Shown here in pieces: positions 42,349-50,622 of a DNA stretch of 64,000 nt (position 1 is its first letter; every line of letters starts with the position of its first letter). The position numbers were made by a program, and so were the translations under genes. The DNA lies in the NCBI GenBank assembly GCA_050944435.1, contig JBMNRB010000001.1, forward strand, positions 186,001-250,000, written 5' to 3'. Source of the DNA: Ruminococcus_G sp050944435 (GTDB lineage Bacteria > Bacillota > Clostridia > Lachnospirales > Lachnospiraceae). The notes beneath the pieces are model-generated. The model saw only the letters and a list, made by a program, of their open reading frames with translations, did no database searches and was not told the origin of the DNA.

Positions 42349-43844
42349 TATGGGAATGAGCGGTATACTTTTCCGCGCTCCAATGCAGCGCCGGAAGATT
42401 TGGCCAGATTGCCCACGGTAACCAGATCATATCCCATGGATTTCAATGTGGGAATCAAAACTTCCGCCGCCTCCACGGAGGTCTCGTGAATATCGTGCAT
42501 CAGAATGATATCGCCGCCCCGCAGGTTGTTGAGGACGTTTTCTACCGTAGCCTGAACACTTTTGGTTTCCCAGTCTCTGGTGTCCAAAGACCACAGAACC
42601 AGAGGCTGATTGATCTGCGCGGCAATCTCTTCCGTGTAATTGCCTCCCGGCGGACGTACCAGCCAGGAACTTCGGCCAACGGTGGATTTGACCCGCTTAT
42701 TGGTGGAAGTAATCTGATTTTTCACTTCTTTCTCATCCAGACCGGTCAGGTTGGTGTGATCGAAGGAATGGTTGCCGATCTGGCAGCCCATACGGTACAT
42801 ACGCTGCAGGGTCTCCGGATAATTGCCGATCTGCTGGCCAAGGACGAAAAAGGTGGCTTTTGCATCGTTGGATTCCAGACAATTCAGCAGACGGTCGGTG
42901 TACGGGCCGGGGCCGTCGTCAAAGGTCAGGGCGATTTTGGTACCCGGCTCTACTTTTCCGGCATTGGGATTCTCCCGTCCCTGTTCATCAAAGAAGTGGA
43001 CATTTCTTCCGTCCACCAGCCATCCGGTGTGCATTTTTCCATCTCCGTTTAAGTAATATGTGCCGTCGTCCAGAGTGAGCCATCCGGTCTGCATGGAGCC
43101 CTGGGTATCGAAGTAATACCAGGAATTCCCGTCCTGCAGCCATCCGATATGCATGGCGCCTGTCTCGTCAAAGAAGTAGTTTTTATTGTCCACCGTCTGC
43201 CAGCCGCTGACAGCAGCGCCGTCCTCTCCCAGGTAATACCAGGCGTCTCCATCCTGAAACCATCCCCTCTGCATGACGCCCTGTTCATCCATATAGTAAT
43301 ATTTTCCGGCATCCACCAGCCATCCGGTGTGAGGCTCTCCCTCTTCATTAATATAATAGTAGGTATCGCCGTCCTGTATCCACCCGGTGGACAGGGAGCC
43401 GTCCTCTTCAAAATGGTATTTTGTCTGACGGATGGTCTGCCATCCGGTAACCATAACCCCGTCTTCTCCCAGGTAATATCGCTTTTTGCCGTCCAGCAGC
43501 CATCCCGTTTCCTTTTCACCGGCAAAATCCAGGTAATACCACTTGCCGTCCTGCTGAATCCAGCCGGTGGTCATATAGCCGTCTTTGCCGAAGTAATAGT
43601 CTTTTCCGTCGATGGACCGCCATTGCTCAGTTATCTTCTGACCGCTGCTGTCCGTGTACTGCCAGCCCTGGTCGTCAACATTCCAGCGGCCTTCAGGCTT
43701 GCTGACGGTTCCGGAGGGAGTGGGTTCCCACCGCGCCAGTGCGATCTCTTCCTGGGCATAATGGATGAGGGGCCGGCCGAAAAGAATGGCGGCGGTCACC
43801 GCTGAAATACCCAGTATTAAACCAAATGTTTTTAACCCTTTCAT
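42348..43844 (-). CDS. Polysaccharide deacetylase with choline-binding-type cell wall repeats
   Basis: 498 residues. A membrane anchor or signal lies at residues 1-27. Residues 50-290 hold about a dozen 20-residue repeats of the pattern GW(I/L)QDGxxWYY followed by G-x-(M/A)-x-TGW, the choline/glucan-binding type. Residues 300-498 form a NodB-type deacetylase with all five motifs: LTFDDGPGPYT, NHSFDHTNL, RPPGGNY, LWSLDTRDW and ILMHDIHE. It should remove acetyl groups from peptidoglycan or another surface glycan while held on the cell wall. It stands alone on its strand, ending at the bidirectional terminator. Confidence 0.92.
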   Translation of the reverse strand: MKGLKTFGLILGISAVTAAILFGRPLIHYAQEEIALARWEPTPSGTVSKPEGRWNVDDQGWQYTDSSGQKITEQWRSIDGKDYYFGKDGYMTTGWIQQDGKWYYLDFAGEKETGWLLDGKKRYYLGEDGVMVTGWQTIRQTKYHFEEDGSLSTGWIQDGDTYYYINEEGEPHTGWLVDAGKYYYMDEQGVMQRGWFQDGDAWYYLGEDGAAVSGWQTVDNKNYFFDETGAMHIGWLQDGNSWYYFDTQGSMQTGWLTLDDGTYYLNGDGKMHTGWLVDGRNVHFFDEQGRENPNAGKVEPGTKIALTFDDGPGPYTDRLLNCLESNDAKATFFVLGQQIGNYPETLQRMYRMGCQIGNHSFDHTNLTGLDEKEVKNQITSTNKRVKSTVGRSSWLVRPPGGNYTEEIAAQINQPLVLWSLDTRDWETKSVQATVENVLNNLRGGDIILMHDIHETSVEAAEVLIPTLKSMGYDLVTVGNLAKSSGAALERGKVYRSFP

Positions 43845-44001
43845 CTTATGTTTTCCCCGTGTGTTTTTCTAAGCTCTCTGTTTGTGTCTACTATCATAAT
43901 AAGGGGAGTCAAAGGATTTTGCAAGGAAAATAAAAGTTTTCGGCCAGGGCTGTATCCCGGGCATTTTCTGTGATAAAATATAGAACGCACAGGAGGAATT
44001 T

Positions 44002-44736
44002 ATGGAGGAAAAAATTCGTTTAAATAAATACTTAAGCAATGCCGGAATCTGTTCCCGAAGAGAAGCGGACCGTCTCATTGAAGCCGGAAAGGTGACGGTG
44101 GACGGAAAAACGGCGGATATGGGAATGAAAGTTTCGTCCTGTTCAGATATCCGCATTGAGGGAAAAAGGATAAAGCCGGAAGAGAGAAAGGTGCTGCTTT
44201 TAATGAACAAGCCCCGGGGGATTATCTGCACCGCCCAGGAGAGGGAGAAACCTAATATTGTGGAATATCTGGATTATCCTATCCGGGTCTATCCGGTGGG
44301 GCGGCTGGATAAAGAATCGGAAGGGCTGATTCTTCTGACCAATGAAGGGGATCTGGTGAACCGGATTATGCGGGCGGGAAATTTTCACGAGAAGGAATAT
44401 GTGGTGAAGGTGAACCGTCCGGTAAACGAAGAGTTCTTGCAAAAGATGGGAAGGGGCGTTCCCATCCTGGATACGGTAACCAGGCCCTGTACCGTAAAGA
44501 AGATTTCGGCGGATACCTTCTGCATCGTTTTGACCCAGGGACTGAACCGTCAGATACGGCGGATGTGCGAATATCTGGGATATGAAGTGGTGAGACTGAA
44601 AAGGGTGCGGATTATGAATCTGACGCTTGAAGGGCTGAAACCGGGAGCGTACAGGGAGATTAGGAAAAAGGAAAGAGAAGAGCTGGAGGAATTACTGAAG
44701 GATTCAGATTCCAGGCCATGGAAGGAGAAAGTATGA
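44002..44736 (+). CDS. rluF: Ribosomal large subunit pseudouridine synthase, RluF-like
   Basis: 244 residues, ATG after CAGGAGG. An N-terminal S4 RNA-binding domain (IRLNKYLSNAGICSRREADR) is followed by the RsuA/RluB/E/F catalytic domain with the active Asp in GRLDKESEGLILLTNEGDL and the motif LTQGLNRQIRRMCEYLGYEV. The C-terminus is a charged tail. In E. coli the family member with QGLNRQIRRMCE modifies 23S rRNA U2604. The next gene, ligA, starts four bases before this stop. Confidence 0.87.
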   Translation: MEEKIRLNKYLSNAGICSRREADRLIEAGKVTVDGKTADMGMKVSSCSDIRIEGKRIKPEERKVLLLMNKPRGIICTAQEREKPNIVEYLDYPIRVYPVGRLDKESEGLILLTNEGDLVNRIMRAGNFHEKEYVVKVNRPVNEEFLQKMGRGVPILDTVTRPCTVKKISADTFCIVLTQGLNRQIRRMCEYLGYEVVRLKRVRIMNLTLEGLKPGAYREIRKKEREELEELLKDSDSRPWKEKV

Positions 44737-46691
44737 ATCAGCAGGAGCGGATGAAAGAACTGATCGGCCGGTTGAACGAAGCGTCGAAAGCCTACTACCA
44801 GGAGGACCGGGAAGTGATGAGCAACCTGGAATATGACCGGCTGTATGATGAACTTAAAAAACTGGAGGAGGAAACGCAGGTTGTACTGGCAGGCAGTCCT
44901 ACGCTTTCCGTGGGATATGAGGCGGTGGAGGAGCTTCCTAAAGAGACCCATGAGCGCCCCATGCTGTCGCTGGATAAGACCAAGGACAGGGAAGCGCTGA
45001 AAAGTTTTATCGGGAATCAGAAAGCTCTGCTTTCCTGGAAACTGGACGGTCTTACCATCGTTCTCACCTATCAGGGAGGAGAACTGGCCAAAGCGGTCAC
45101 CAGAGGAAACGGGGTTGTGGGGGAAGTGGTAACCAATAACGCCCGGGTTTTTGTCAATCTTCCCTTGAAAATTCCCTATCAGGGAGAACTGATTTTGCGG
45201 GGCGAGGCATTGATTACCTATTCTGATTTTGAGGAAATTAACCGGACGATTCCGGAGACGGAAGCCAGATACAAAAATCCCAGGAATCTGTGCAGCGGTT
45301 CTGTCCGGCAGCTGGACAACCGGATCACCGCCCAGAGGAAGGTAAGATTTTATGCCTTCGGGCTGGTGCGGGCGGAAGGAGTAGATTTTGAAAATTCCAG
45401 AGAAAAGCAGATGGAATGGCTAAAGAAGCAGGGATTTGAAATCGTGCCGTACCATATGGTGACAGCCGGCGATGTGGAGAAGGAAATTTCCTGGTTTGAA
45501 CAACAGATTGTAAACAACGATTTTCCCTCTGACGGATTGGTGGCGCTGTACGATGATATCGCCTATGGAGAGTCGCTGGGGAGCACATCAAAGTTCCCCA
45601 GAAATTCCTATGCCTTTAAATGGGCCGACGAGACGAGAAATACGAAATTAATCCGAATTGAGTGGAGTCCTTCCAGAACAGGGCTGATTAATCCCATTGC
45701 CGTGTTTGAACCGGTGGAGCTGGAAGGAACGACGGTGAGCCGGGCCAGCGTCCATAACATCAGTATATTAAAGGAATTGGAATTGGGTGTGGGCGATGAG
45801 ATCCTGGTCTATAAAGCCAATATGATTATTCCCCAGATAGCGGAGAATCTTACCAGAAGCGGGTTTAAAGATCTGCCGGAATACTGCCCTGCCTGCGGCA
45901 AAAAGACGGAAGTTCAGAAAGACCGGGAGGTAGAGGTTTTGTTTTGTCCCCATGGGGATTGTCCGGCCAAGGCGATCAAATCCTTTACACTTTTTGTCAG
46001 CCGGGATGCAATGAATATCGACGGACTGTCGGAAGCTACGCTGGAAAAGTGGATCGGCAGAGGCTTTTTAAAGGATTTTGGAGACATTTTTGAGTTGGAA
46101 CGTTATCGGGAAGAAATTGTGTCCATGGAAGGCTTCGGAGAAAAGTCTTATGAGAATCTTATGGAAAGCATTGAAAAAGCCCGCCGCACCACGCTGCCCA
46201 GACTCATTTACGGTTTGGGAATTCCCAATGTGGGCGCCGCCAATGCCAGACTGATCTGCGGCCATTTTGAATATGACCTGGACCGTTTGATGCAGGCGGA
46301 AAAGGAGGAACTCTGTGAGATAGACGGCGTGGGAGAGGTGATTGCGCAGACGTTCACGGAATACTTTGCCAAAGAGAAAAACCGAAAGGCGGTGGAGCAT
46401 CTGCGAAAACATCTCGTGCTGGAAAAACCGGAGGAAACTTCCGCGCAGATTCTGGAAGGAAAAATTTTTGTTATTACGGGAAATGTCCGCCATTATGAAA
46501 ATCGCAGTCAATTAAAGGCGGAAATTGAGAAATACGGAGGAAAGGTGACAGGCAGCGTATCATCTAAAACGGATTATCTGATTAATAATGACAAAACATC
46601 CTCTTCCGCAAAAAATCAGAAAGCGCAGAAACTGGGAGTTTCGATAATTTCTGAGGAGGATTTCCTGAAAATGTTGGGAAGGGCAGATTGA
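44733..46691 (+). CDS. ligA: NAD-dependent DNA ligase
   Basis: 652 residues from the ATG at 44733, six bases after AAGGAGA and overlapping the end of rluF by four bases. Domain Ia at the N-terminus (YYQEDREVMSNLEYDRLYDE) binds NMN, the adenylated Lys103 is in SWKLDGLTIVL, and the OB fold follows. The zinc finger has four cysteines in CPACGKK and FCPHGDCPAKA. Helix-hairpin-helix repeats span about 430-560, and a BRCT domain closes the protein (GKIFVITGNVRHYENRSQLK). It seals nicks in DNA during replication and repair. All domains are present. Confidence 0.95.
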   Translation: MNQQERMKELIGRLNEASKAYYQEDREVMSNLEYDRLYDELKKLEEETQVVLAGSPTLSVGYEAVEELPKETHERPMLSLDKTKDREALKSFIGNQKALLSWKLDGLTIVLTYQGGELAKAVTRGNGVVGEVVTNNARVFVNLPLKIPYQGELILRGEALITYSDFEEINRTIPETEARYKNPRNLCSGSVRQLDNRITAQRKVRFYAFGLVRAEGVDFENSREKQMEWLKKQGFEIVPYHMVTAGDVEKEISWFEQQIVNNDFPSDGLVALYDDIAYGESLGSTSKFPRNSYAFKWADETRNTKLIRIEWSPSRTGLINPIAVFEPVELEGTTVSRASVHNISILKELELGVGDEILVYKANMIIPQIAENLTRSGFKDLPEYCPACGKKTEVQKDREVEVLFCPHGDCPAKAIKSFTLFVSRDAMNIDGLSEATLEKWIGRGFLKDFGDIFELERYREEIVSMEGFGEKSYENLMESIEKARRTTLPRLIYGLGIPNVGAANARLICGHFEYDLDRLMQAEKEELCEIDGVGEVIAQTFTEYFAKEKNRKAVEHLRKHLVLEKPEETSAQILEGKIFVITGNVRHYENRSQLKAEIEKYGGKVTGSVSSKTDYLINNDKTSSSAKNQKAQKLGVSIISEEDFLKMLGRAD

Positions 46692-46716
46692 CATTTAATC
46701 ATATATTCAGTAAAAT
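46688..46716 (+). promoter_or_regulatory. Promoter of the cardiolipin synthase gene
   Basis: TTGACA at 46688-46693 overlaps the ligA stop codon, and TAAAAT at 46711-46716 is 17 bases away. Confidence 0.7.
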
Positions 46717-46759
46717 GGCTTTTAACGTGAAAGAAGATTAGACGCATGGAAAAAGAGGG

Positions 46760-48355
46760 ATGACATTGGAAGAAAAGACGAGAATGACAGAAAAAAGGCT
46801 GTCGGTGGAAAAGGGAAAACAGGGAATCCTGAAAGTGATTTTCGGGCGGACGACGATACTGGTTGTGCTGCTGTTGGTTCAGCTGCTGGTACTGTTCGGA
46901 TTGTTTTCTGTGCTGGCCGAATATATCAACGTTATTTACATTTATGTGATATATCAGATATTTATGGCTTTTCTTGTTCTGTACATTGTCAATCAGACGG
47001 TCAATCCCGCCTTTAAGCTGGCATGGATTCTTCCGGTATTTATTTTTCCGGTTTTTGGAGCGCTTTTTTATGTTTTTGTGAAAATTCAGCCCATCAGCAG
47101 CATATTGAATAAGAGGCTTTTGAAACTGGAGGAGGAAACGAGAAAATACGTTCAGCAGGACGAGCTGGTGATGGAAAGACTGAATCAGGAGCATCCCCAT
47201 GCTGCAGGAACTGCCTCCTATCTGCTGCGGAAAGAATGGTATCCCGTCTATGAGAATACTGCGGTAAAGTATCTGCCTTTGGGAGAAGATAAATTCGAAG
47301 AGCTGAAAATACAGCTTAGGAAGGCAAAGCATTTTATTTTTCTGGAATACTTTATTATAGAAGAAGGAGAGATGTGGAATACAGTCCTGGATATTTTAAA
47401 GGAAAAGGTTCAGGAGGGGGTGGAGGTTCGGCTGATGTACGACGGCACCAATACCCTTTCGAAACTTCCGCCCAGCTATCCCCGCCAGATGAAAGAGTTT
47501 GGCATTCAGTGCAAAGTGTTTGCGCCGATCCGGCCTTTCCTTTCCACATCCCAGAATAATCGGGATCACAGAAAAATCCTGGTTATTGACGGGGTCACAG
47601 CGTTTACGGGAGGAATTAATCTGGCGGATGAATATATCAATAAAAAAGTCAGATTTGGTCATTGGAAAGATACCAGTATTATGCTCCAGGGAGATGCGGT
47701 AAAAAGCTTTACCCTGATGTTTCTCAGGATGTGGGATATTGACAGCAAGGGAGACGACTATTCCCGCTATCTGGAAGTTCCCAGATTTATGCCTGCTTAC
47801 CAGGCGCCGGGGTTTGTGGCCCCCTATGCGGACAGCCCTCTGGACAATGAACAGGTGGGGGAACAGGTTTATCTAAATCTTCTGTATACTGCCAAAGAAT
47901 ATGTTCATATTATGACGCCTTATCTGATCCTTGATCAGGAAATGACGGTGGCGCTGCAGTTCGCGGCTAAGCGCGGGGTGGATGTAAAAATCATCATGCC
48001 CCATATTCCGGATAAATGGTATGCCTTTGCCCTGGCTAAAACCTATTATCCGGAGCTGATAAAAGCAGGCGTTAAAATTTTTGAATATACGCCGGGTTTC
48101 GTTCATGCGAAAAGTTTTGTGGTGGATGATGAACAGGCGGTGGTGGGTACTATTAATCTTGATTTCAGAAGCCTGTATCTGCATTTTGAATGTGCTGCTT
48201 TTCTCTGCCAGGTTCCGTGTATCAGGGATGCTGAAGAAGATTTCCAAAGTACGCTGAAAAAATGCCAGAAAATTACCATGGAAGACGTGAGAAAAGGAAA
48301 CCTGGCAATGAAAGCGGCCGGAAGACTACTCCGCCTTGTGGCTCCCCTCATGTGA
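46760..48355 (+). CDS. cls: Cardiolipin synthase, phospholipase D family
   Basis: 531 residues from the ATG at 46760. GAGGG directly abuts that codon, so the TTG at 46766 may be the true start. Two N-terminal membrane segments (about residues 25-90) precede two HKD phosphatidyltransfer motifs: NRDHRKILVIDGVTAFTGG and VHAKSFVVDDEQAVVGTINL. The enzyme joins two phosphatidylglycerol molecules, releasing glycerol, at the membrane. Length is typical of the Firmicute form. Confidence 0.92.
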   Translation: MTLEEKTRMTEKRLSVEKGKQGILKVIFGRTTILVVLLLVQLLVLFGLFSVLAEYINVIYIYVIYQIFMAFLVLYIVNQTVNPAFKLAWILPVFIFPVFGALFYVFVKIQPISSILNKRLLKLEEETRKYVQQDELVMERLNQEHPHAAGTASYLLRKEWYPVYENTAVKYLPLGEDKFEELKIQLRKAKHFIFLEYFIIEEGEMWNTVLDILKEKVQEGVEVRLMYDGTNTLSKLPPSYPRQMKEFGIQCKVFAPIRPFLSTSQNNRDHRKILVIDGVTAFTGGINLADEYINKKVRFGHWKDTSIMLQGDAVKSFTLMFLRMWDIDSKGDDYSRYLEVPRFMPAYQAPGFVAPYADSPLDNEQVGEQVYLNLLYTAKEYVHIMTPYLILDQEMTVALQFAAKRGVDVKIIMPHIPDKWYAFALAKTYYPELIKAGVKIFEYTPGFVHAKSFVVDDEQAVVGTINLDFRSLYLHFECAAFLCQVPCIRDAEEDFQSTLKKCQKITMEDVRKGNLAMKAAGRLLRLVAPLM

Positions 48356-48373
48356 TGATACCAGCCCCGGAAA

Positions 48374-48412
48374 GTCTGCTTTTCATGAGACATGAGAAAG
48401 GCAGGCCTTATA
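48374..48412 (+). terminator. Possible terminator between cls and metA
   Basis: GTCTGCTTTTCATG (48374-48387) pairs with CATGAGAAAGGCAGGC (48391-48406) with a two-base bulge and wobble pairs; the following sequence is only moderately T-rich. Confidence 0.4.
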
Positions 48413-48446
48413 TATACAAATAATTTAAAACAGGAAGGTGAGAAAA

Positions 48447-49370
48447 ATGCCGATTAAAATACAAAGTGATTTACCGGTAAAGGAAATACTGGAAGAAGAA
48501 AATATATTTGTCATGGATGAAAAGCGAGCCCTTCATCAGGACATCCGTCCTATCCAGATTCTGATTCTGAATCTGATGCCGCTGAAGGAGGAAACGGAAC
48601 TGCAGCTTCTGCGTTCTTTGTCCAACACTCCGCTGCAGGTGGACGTTACCTTTATGAAGGTGAGTACCCACGCGTCAAAAAATACATCCATGAGTCATCT
48701 AAATAAGTTTTATCAGAATTTTGACGAACTGCGGACGCATCGATTTGACGGGATGATCATTACCGGAGCTCCTGTGGAACAGATGGAGTTTGAAGAGGTG
48801 GATTACTGGGAAGAATTAAAAGAAATCATGGACTGGAGCACCACCAATGTGACTTCTACGATTTTCCTGTGCTGGGGATGTCAGGCGGCGTTATACTATT
48901 TTTATGGGCTGCCCAAAGTTCAGCTTCCCCAAAAACTTTTCGGACTGTTCCAGCACAGAGTACAGAACAGAAAAATTCCCCTGGTGCGCGGCTTTGACGA
49001 CGTATTCTGGGCGCCTCATTCCCGTCATACTGATGTCCCCATAGAGGCCATACATAACTGTCCGGAACTGACCGTACTGGCTGAGTCGGAAGAAGCCGGT
49101 CTGTTTCTGGCCATGGCGAAAGAGGGAAGGCAGATTTTTGTGATGGGTCATCCGGAATATGACAGAATTACCCTGGATGAGGAGTACAAACGGGATTTGT
49201 CTAAGGGCCTTCCCATCGAAATACCGAAAAATTACTATAAAGACGACAATCCAGACAATAAGCCGGATTTGGTATGGCGGGCTACGGCTAATAATCTGTA
49301 TACCAACTGGCTGAATTACTACGTATATCAGAGCACGCCTTTTGATTTGTACGGAACGCCGTTCAAATAG
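48447..49370 (+). CDS. metA: Homoserine O-acyltransferase, MetA family
   Basis: 307 residues from the ATG at 48447 after AGGAAGGTGAG. The family start MPIKIQSDLPVKEIL and IQILILNLMPLK are unmistakable. The nucleophile Cys lies in FLCWGCQAALYYFYGLPK (about residue 142) and the catalytic His in VMGHPEYDR (about 235). It acylates homoserine, the first committed step to methionine. In Firmicutes the donor is usually acetyl-CoA rather than succinyl-CoA, which sequence reading alone cannot settle. No SAM riboswitch or T-box precedes it in the 92-base gap. azlC follows by 20 bases. Confidence 0.93.
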   Translation: MPIKIQSDLPVKEILEEENIFVMDEKRALHQDIRPIQILILNLMPLKEETELQLLRSLSNTPLQVDVTFMKVSTHASKNTSMSHLNKFYQNFDELRTHRFDGMIITGAPVEQMEFEEVDYWEELKEIMDWSTTNVTSTIFLCWGCQAALYYFYGLPKVQLPQKLFGLFQHRVQNRKIPLVRGFDDVFWAPHSRHTDVPIEAIHNCPELTVLAESEEAGLFLAMAKEGRQIFVMGHPEYDRITLDEEYKRDLSKGLPIEIPKNYYKDDNPDNKPDLVWRATANNLYTNWLNYYVYQSTPFDLYGTPFK

Positions 49371-49390
49371 TATATGAATGAGGAGTGACA

Positions 49391-50086
49391 ATGAGTGAAT
49401 GGAAACAGGGAGTCAGAGATGGACTCCCCATTTGTTTTGGATATTTTGCTGTTTCCTTTGCCTTCGGCATTCAGGCGGGGGATGTGGGAATGACGCCTTT
49501 TCAGGCGGTGCTGATGTCAGTGACCAATCTGACCTCGGCAGGGCAGCTGGCGTCTCTGGGCACCATAGCGGCCCAGGCCTCCTATCTGGAGATGGCCTTT
49601 CTTCAGTTTGTGATCAATATGAGATACTTCCTGATGTCCTGTGCTTTGTCTCAGAAAATCAAGGAGAATGTAAAACCGATTCACCGTTTTATCATGGCTT
49701 ACGGTGTGACGGACGAAATTTTCGGCGTCAGTATAGTACGTCCGGGAGAATTAAGTCCCTGGTATTCCTACGGGCTGATGAGCGTGGCAGTGCCGGGATG
49801 GGCGCTGGGAACCCTGGTGGGCGTGATGTCAGGGAACGTACTGCCGGCATCGGTAATCCACGCCCTGGGAATTGCCATATACGGTATGTTTATTGCAGTA
49901 GTTCTCCCCGCGGCGAAAAAAGACCGGGCGGTCCTGGGAGTCGCCGGGGCAGCCATGGTTCTTTCCAGCATTTTTTACTATACGCCGATACTGAACCGGA
50001 TTTCTTCAGGAATGCAGGTGATTATCATCACATTGGCGGTGGCGGGAGCGGCGGCCTGGCTGTTTCCGAGAAGGGAGGAAGAATAA
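49391..50086 (+). CDS. azlC: Branched-chain amino acid exporter large subunit, AzlC family
   Basis: 231 residues from the ATG at 49391, after AGGAG; the GTG at 49385 overlaps that site. Several membrane segments and the family marks PICFGYFAVSFAFGIQA and MSVTNLTSAGQLASL are present, followed by NMRYFLMSCALSQK. With AzlD it exports branched-chain and some other amino acids. Placed directly behind metA, possibly read from the same transcript, which would link it to methionine-related amino acids. Confidence 0.9.
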   Translation: MSEWKQGVRDGLPICFGYFAVSFAFGIQAGDVGMTPFQAVLMSVTNLTSAGQLASLGTIAAQASYLEMAFLQFVINMRYFLMSCALSQKIKENVKPIHRFIMAYGVTDEIFGVSIVRPGELSPWYSYGLMSVAVPGWALGTLVGVMSGNVLPASVIHALGIAIYGMFIAVVLPAAKKDRAVLGVAGAAMVLSSIFYYTPILNRISSGMQVIIITLAVAGAAAWLFPRREEE

Positions 50087-50089
50087 AAA

Positions 50090-50398
50090 ATGGGCGGAAA
50101 TATCTATATTTATATCCTGGTTATGGCCTTGGTAACCTATGGGGTTCGCGCTCTGCCGCTGACGCTGATACGAAAGCGGATCACCAGCCGGTACATACAG
50201 TCTTTTCTCTATTATGTACCCTATGCCACTCTTTCGGCCATGACCTTTCCGGCGATTTTATATTCGACAGGAAGCATGGTTTCGGCAGCCGCGGGCTTTG
50301 CGGCGGCTCTTTTTCTGGCCTACAGAAATAAAAGCCTTATTGCAGTCGCCTTTGGAGCGTGTGCGGTTTCTTTTCTGTTTTCCTTTATTGGAGGTTGA
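50090..50398 (+). CDS. azlD: Branched-chain amino acid exporter small subunit, AzlD family
   Basis: 102 residues, ATG four bases past the azlC stop, served by GGGAGGAAG inside azlC. Four hydrophobic segments, with the family start YILVMALVTYGVRALPLTL and FLYYVPYATLSAMTFPAIL. It completes the two-part AzlCD exporter. Confidence 0.9.
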   Translation: MGGNIYIYILVMALVTYGVRALPLTLIRKRITSRYIQSFLYYVPYATLSAMTFPAILYSTGSMVSAAAGFAAALFLAYRNKSLIAVAFGACAVSFLFSFIGG

Positions 50399-50423
50399 CA
50401 GAAGAAGGGAAAGGAGTTATACT
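50395..50423 (+). promoter_or_regulatory. Promoter of the manganese riboswitch-ATPase transcript
   Basis: TTGACA at 50395-50400, overlapping the azlD stop, and TATACT at 50418-50423, 17 bases apart. Transcription would start near 50430, just before the aptamer. Confidence 0.7.
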
Positions 50424-50444
50424 TTAAAAACGTATTTAATACCA

Positions 50445-50541
50445 ATTAAAAGGGAGTAGTTTCAATGCATCATCAACAATCCCGTCTGCATCAGGCAGTC
50501 TGGTGGTGCATACCGGATGAACCGGTTACAAGACTTTTAAT
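50445..50541 (+). ncRNA. yybP-ykoY (manganese) riboswitch aptamer
   Basis: Both conserved loops are present: GGGAGTAG at 50452-50459 and ACAAGAC at 50528-50534. They are closed by an 8-bp P1 helix (ATTAAAAG 50445-50452 with CTTTTAAT 50534-50541). Between them lie an ATGCATCA/TGGTGCAT stem with an inner CTGC/GCAG hairpin, and an ACCGG/CCGGT hairpin directly before the second loop. This matches the published yybP-ykoY architecture, for example that of Lactococcus lactis yoaB, also a P-type ATPase gene. Confidence 0.88.
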
Positions 50542-50587
50542 GTGCGCTGGGAAAATGTCGTCCCGGGTACATTAAAGGTCTTTTTTT
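50530..50587 (+). terminator. Riboswitch-controlled terminator
   Basis: AAGACTTTTAATGT (50530-50543) pairs with ACATTAAAGGTCTT (50569-50582), followed by T residues to 50587. Its left arm contains the right strand of aptamer P1, so the two structures exclude each other: manganese binding would favour read-through. Confidence 0.87.
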
Positions 50588-50622
50588 AACTCATACTATA
50601 CTCATGAGAAGGAGGAAGAATT

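Noticed and set aside
42348..43844. Direct repeats of about 60 bases, possibly a CRISPR or other repeat array
   Set aside because: They are in frame inside one gene and encode the choline-binding-type protein repeats.
48356..48446. SAM riboswitch or T-box upstream of metA
   Set aside because: Only 91 bases are available, holding one imperfect hairpin; no conserved riboswitch core or T-box sequence is present.
49399..50331. A 310-codon plus-strand frame over azlC and azlD
   Set aside because: It is out of frame with azlC and azlD, whose protein sequences match known families along their full length; the alternative translation is rich in Gly, Arg and Ser and has no membrane segments.
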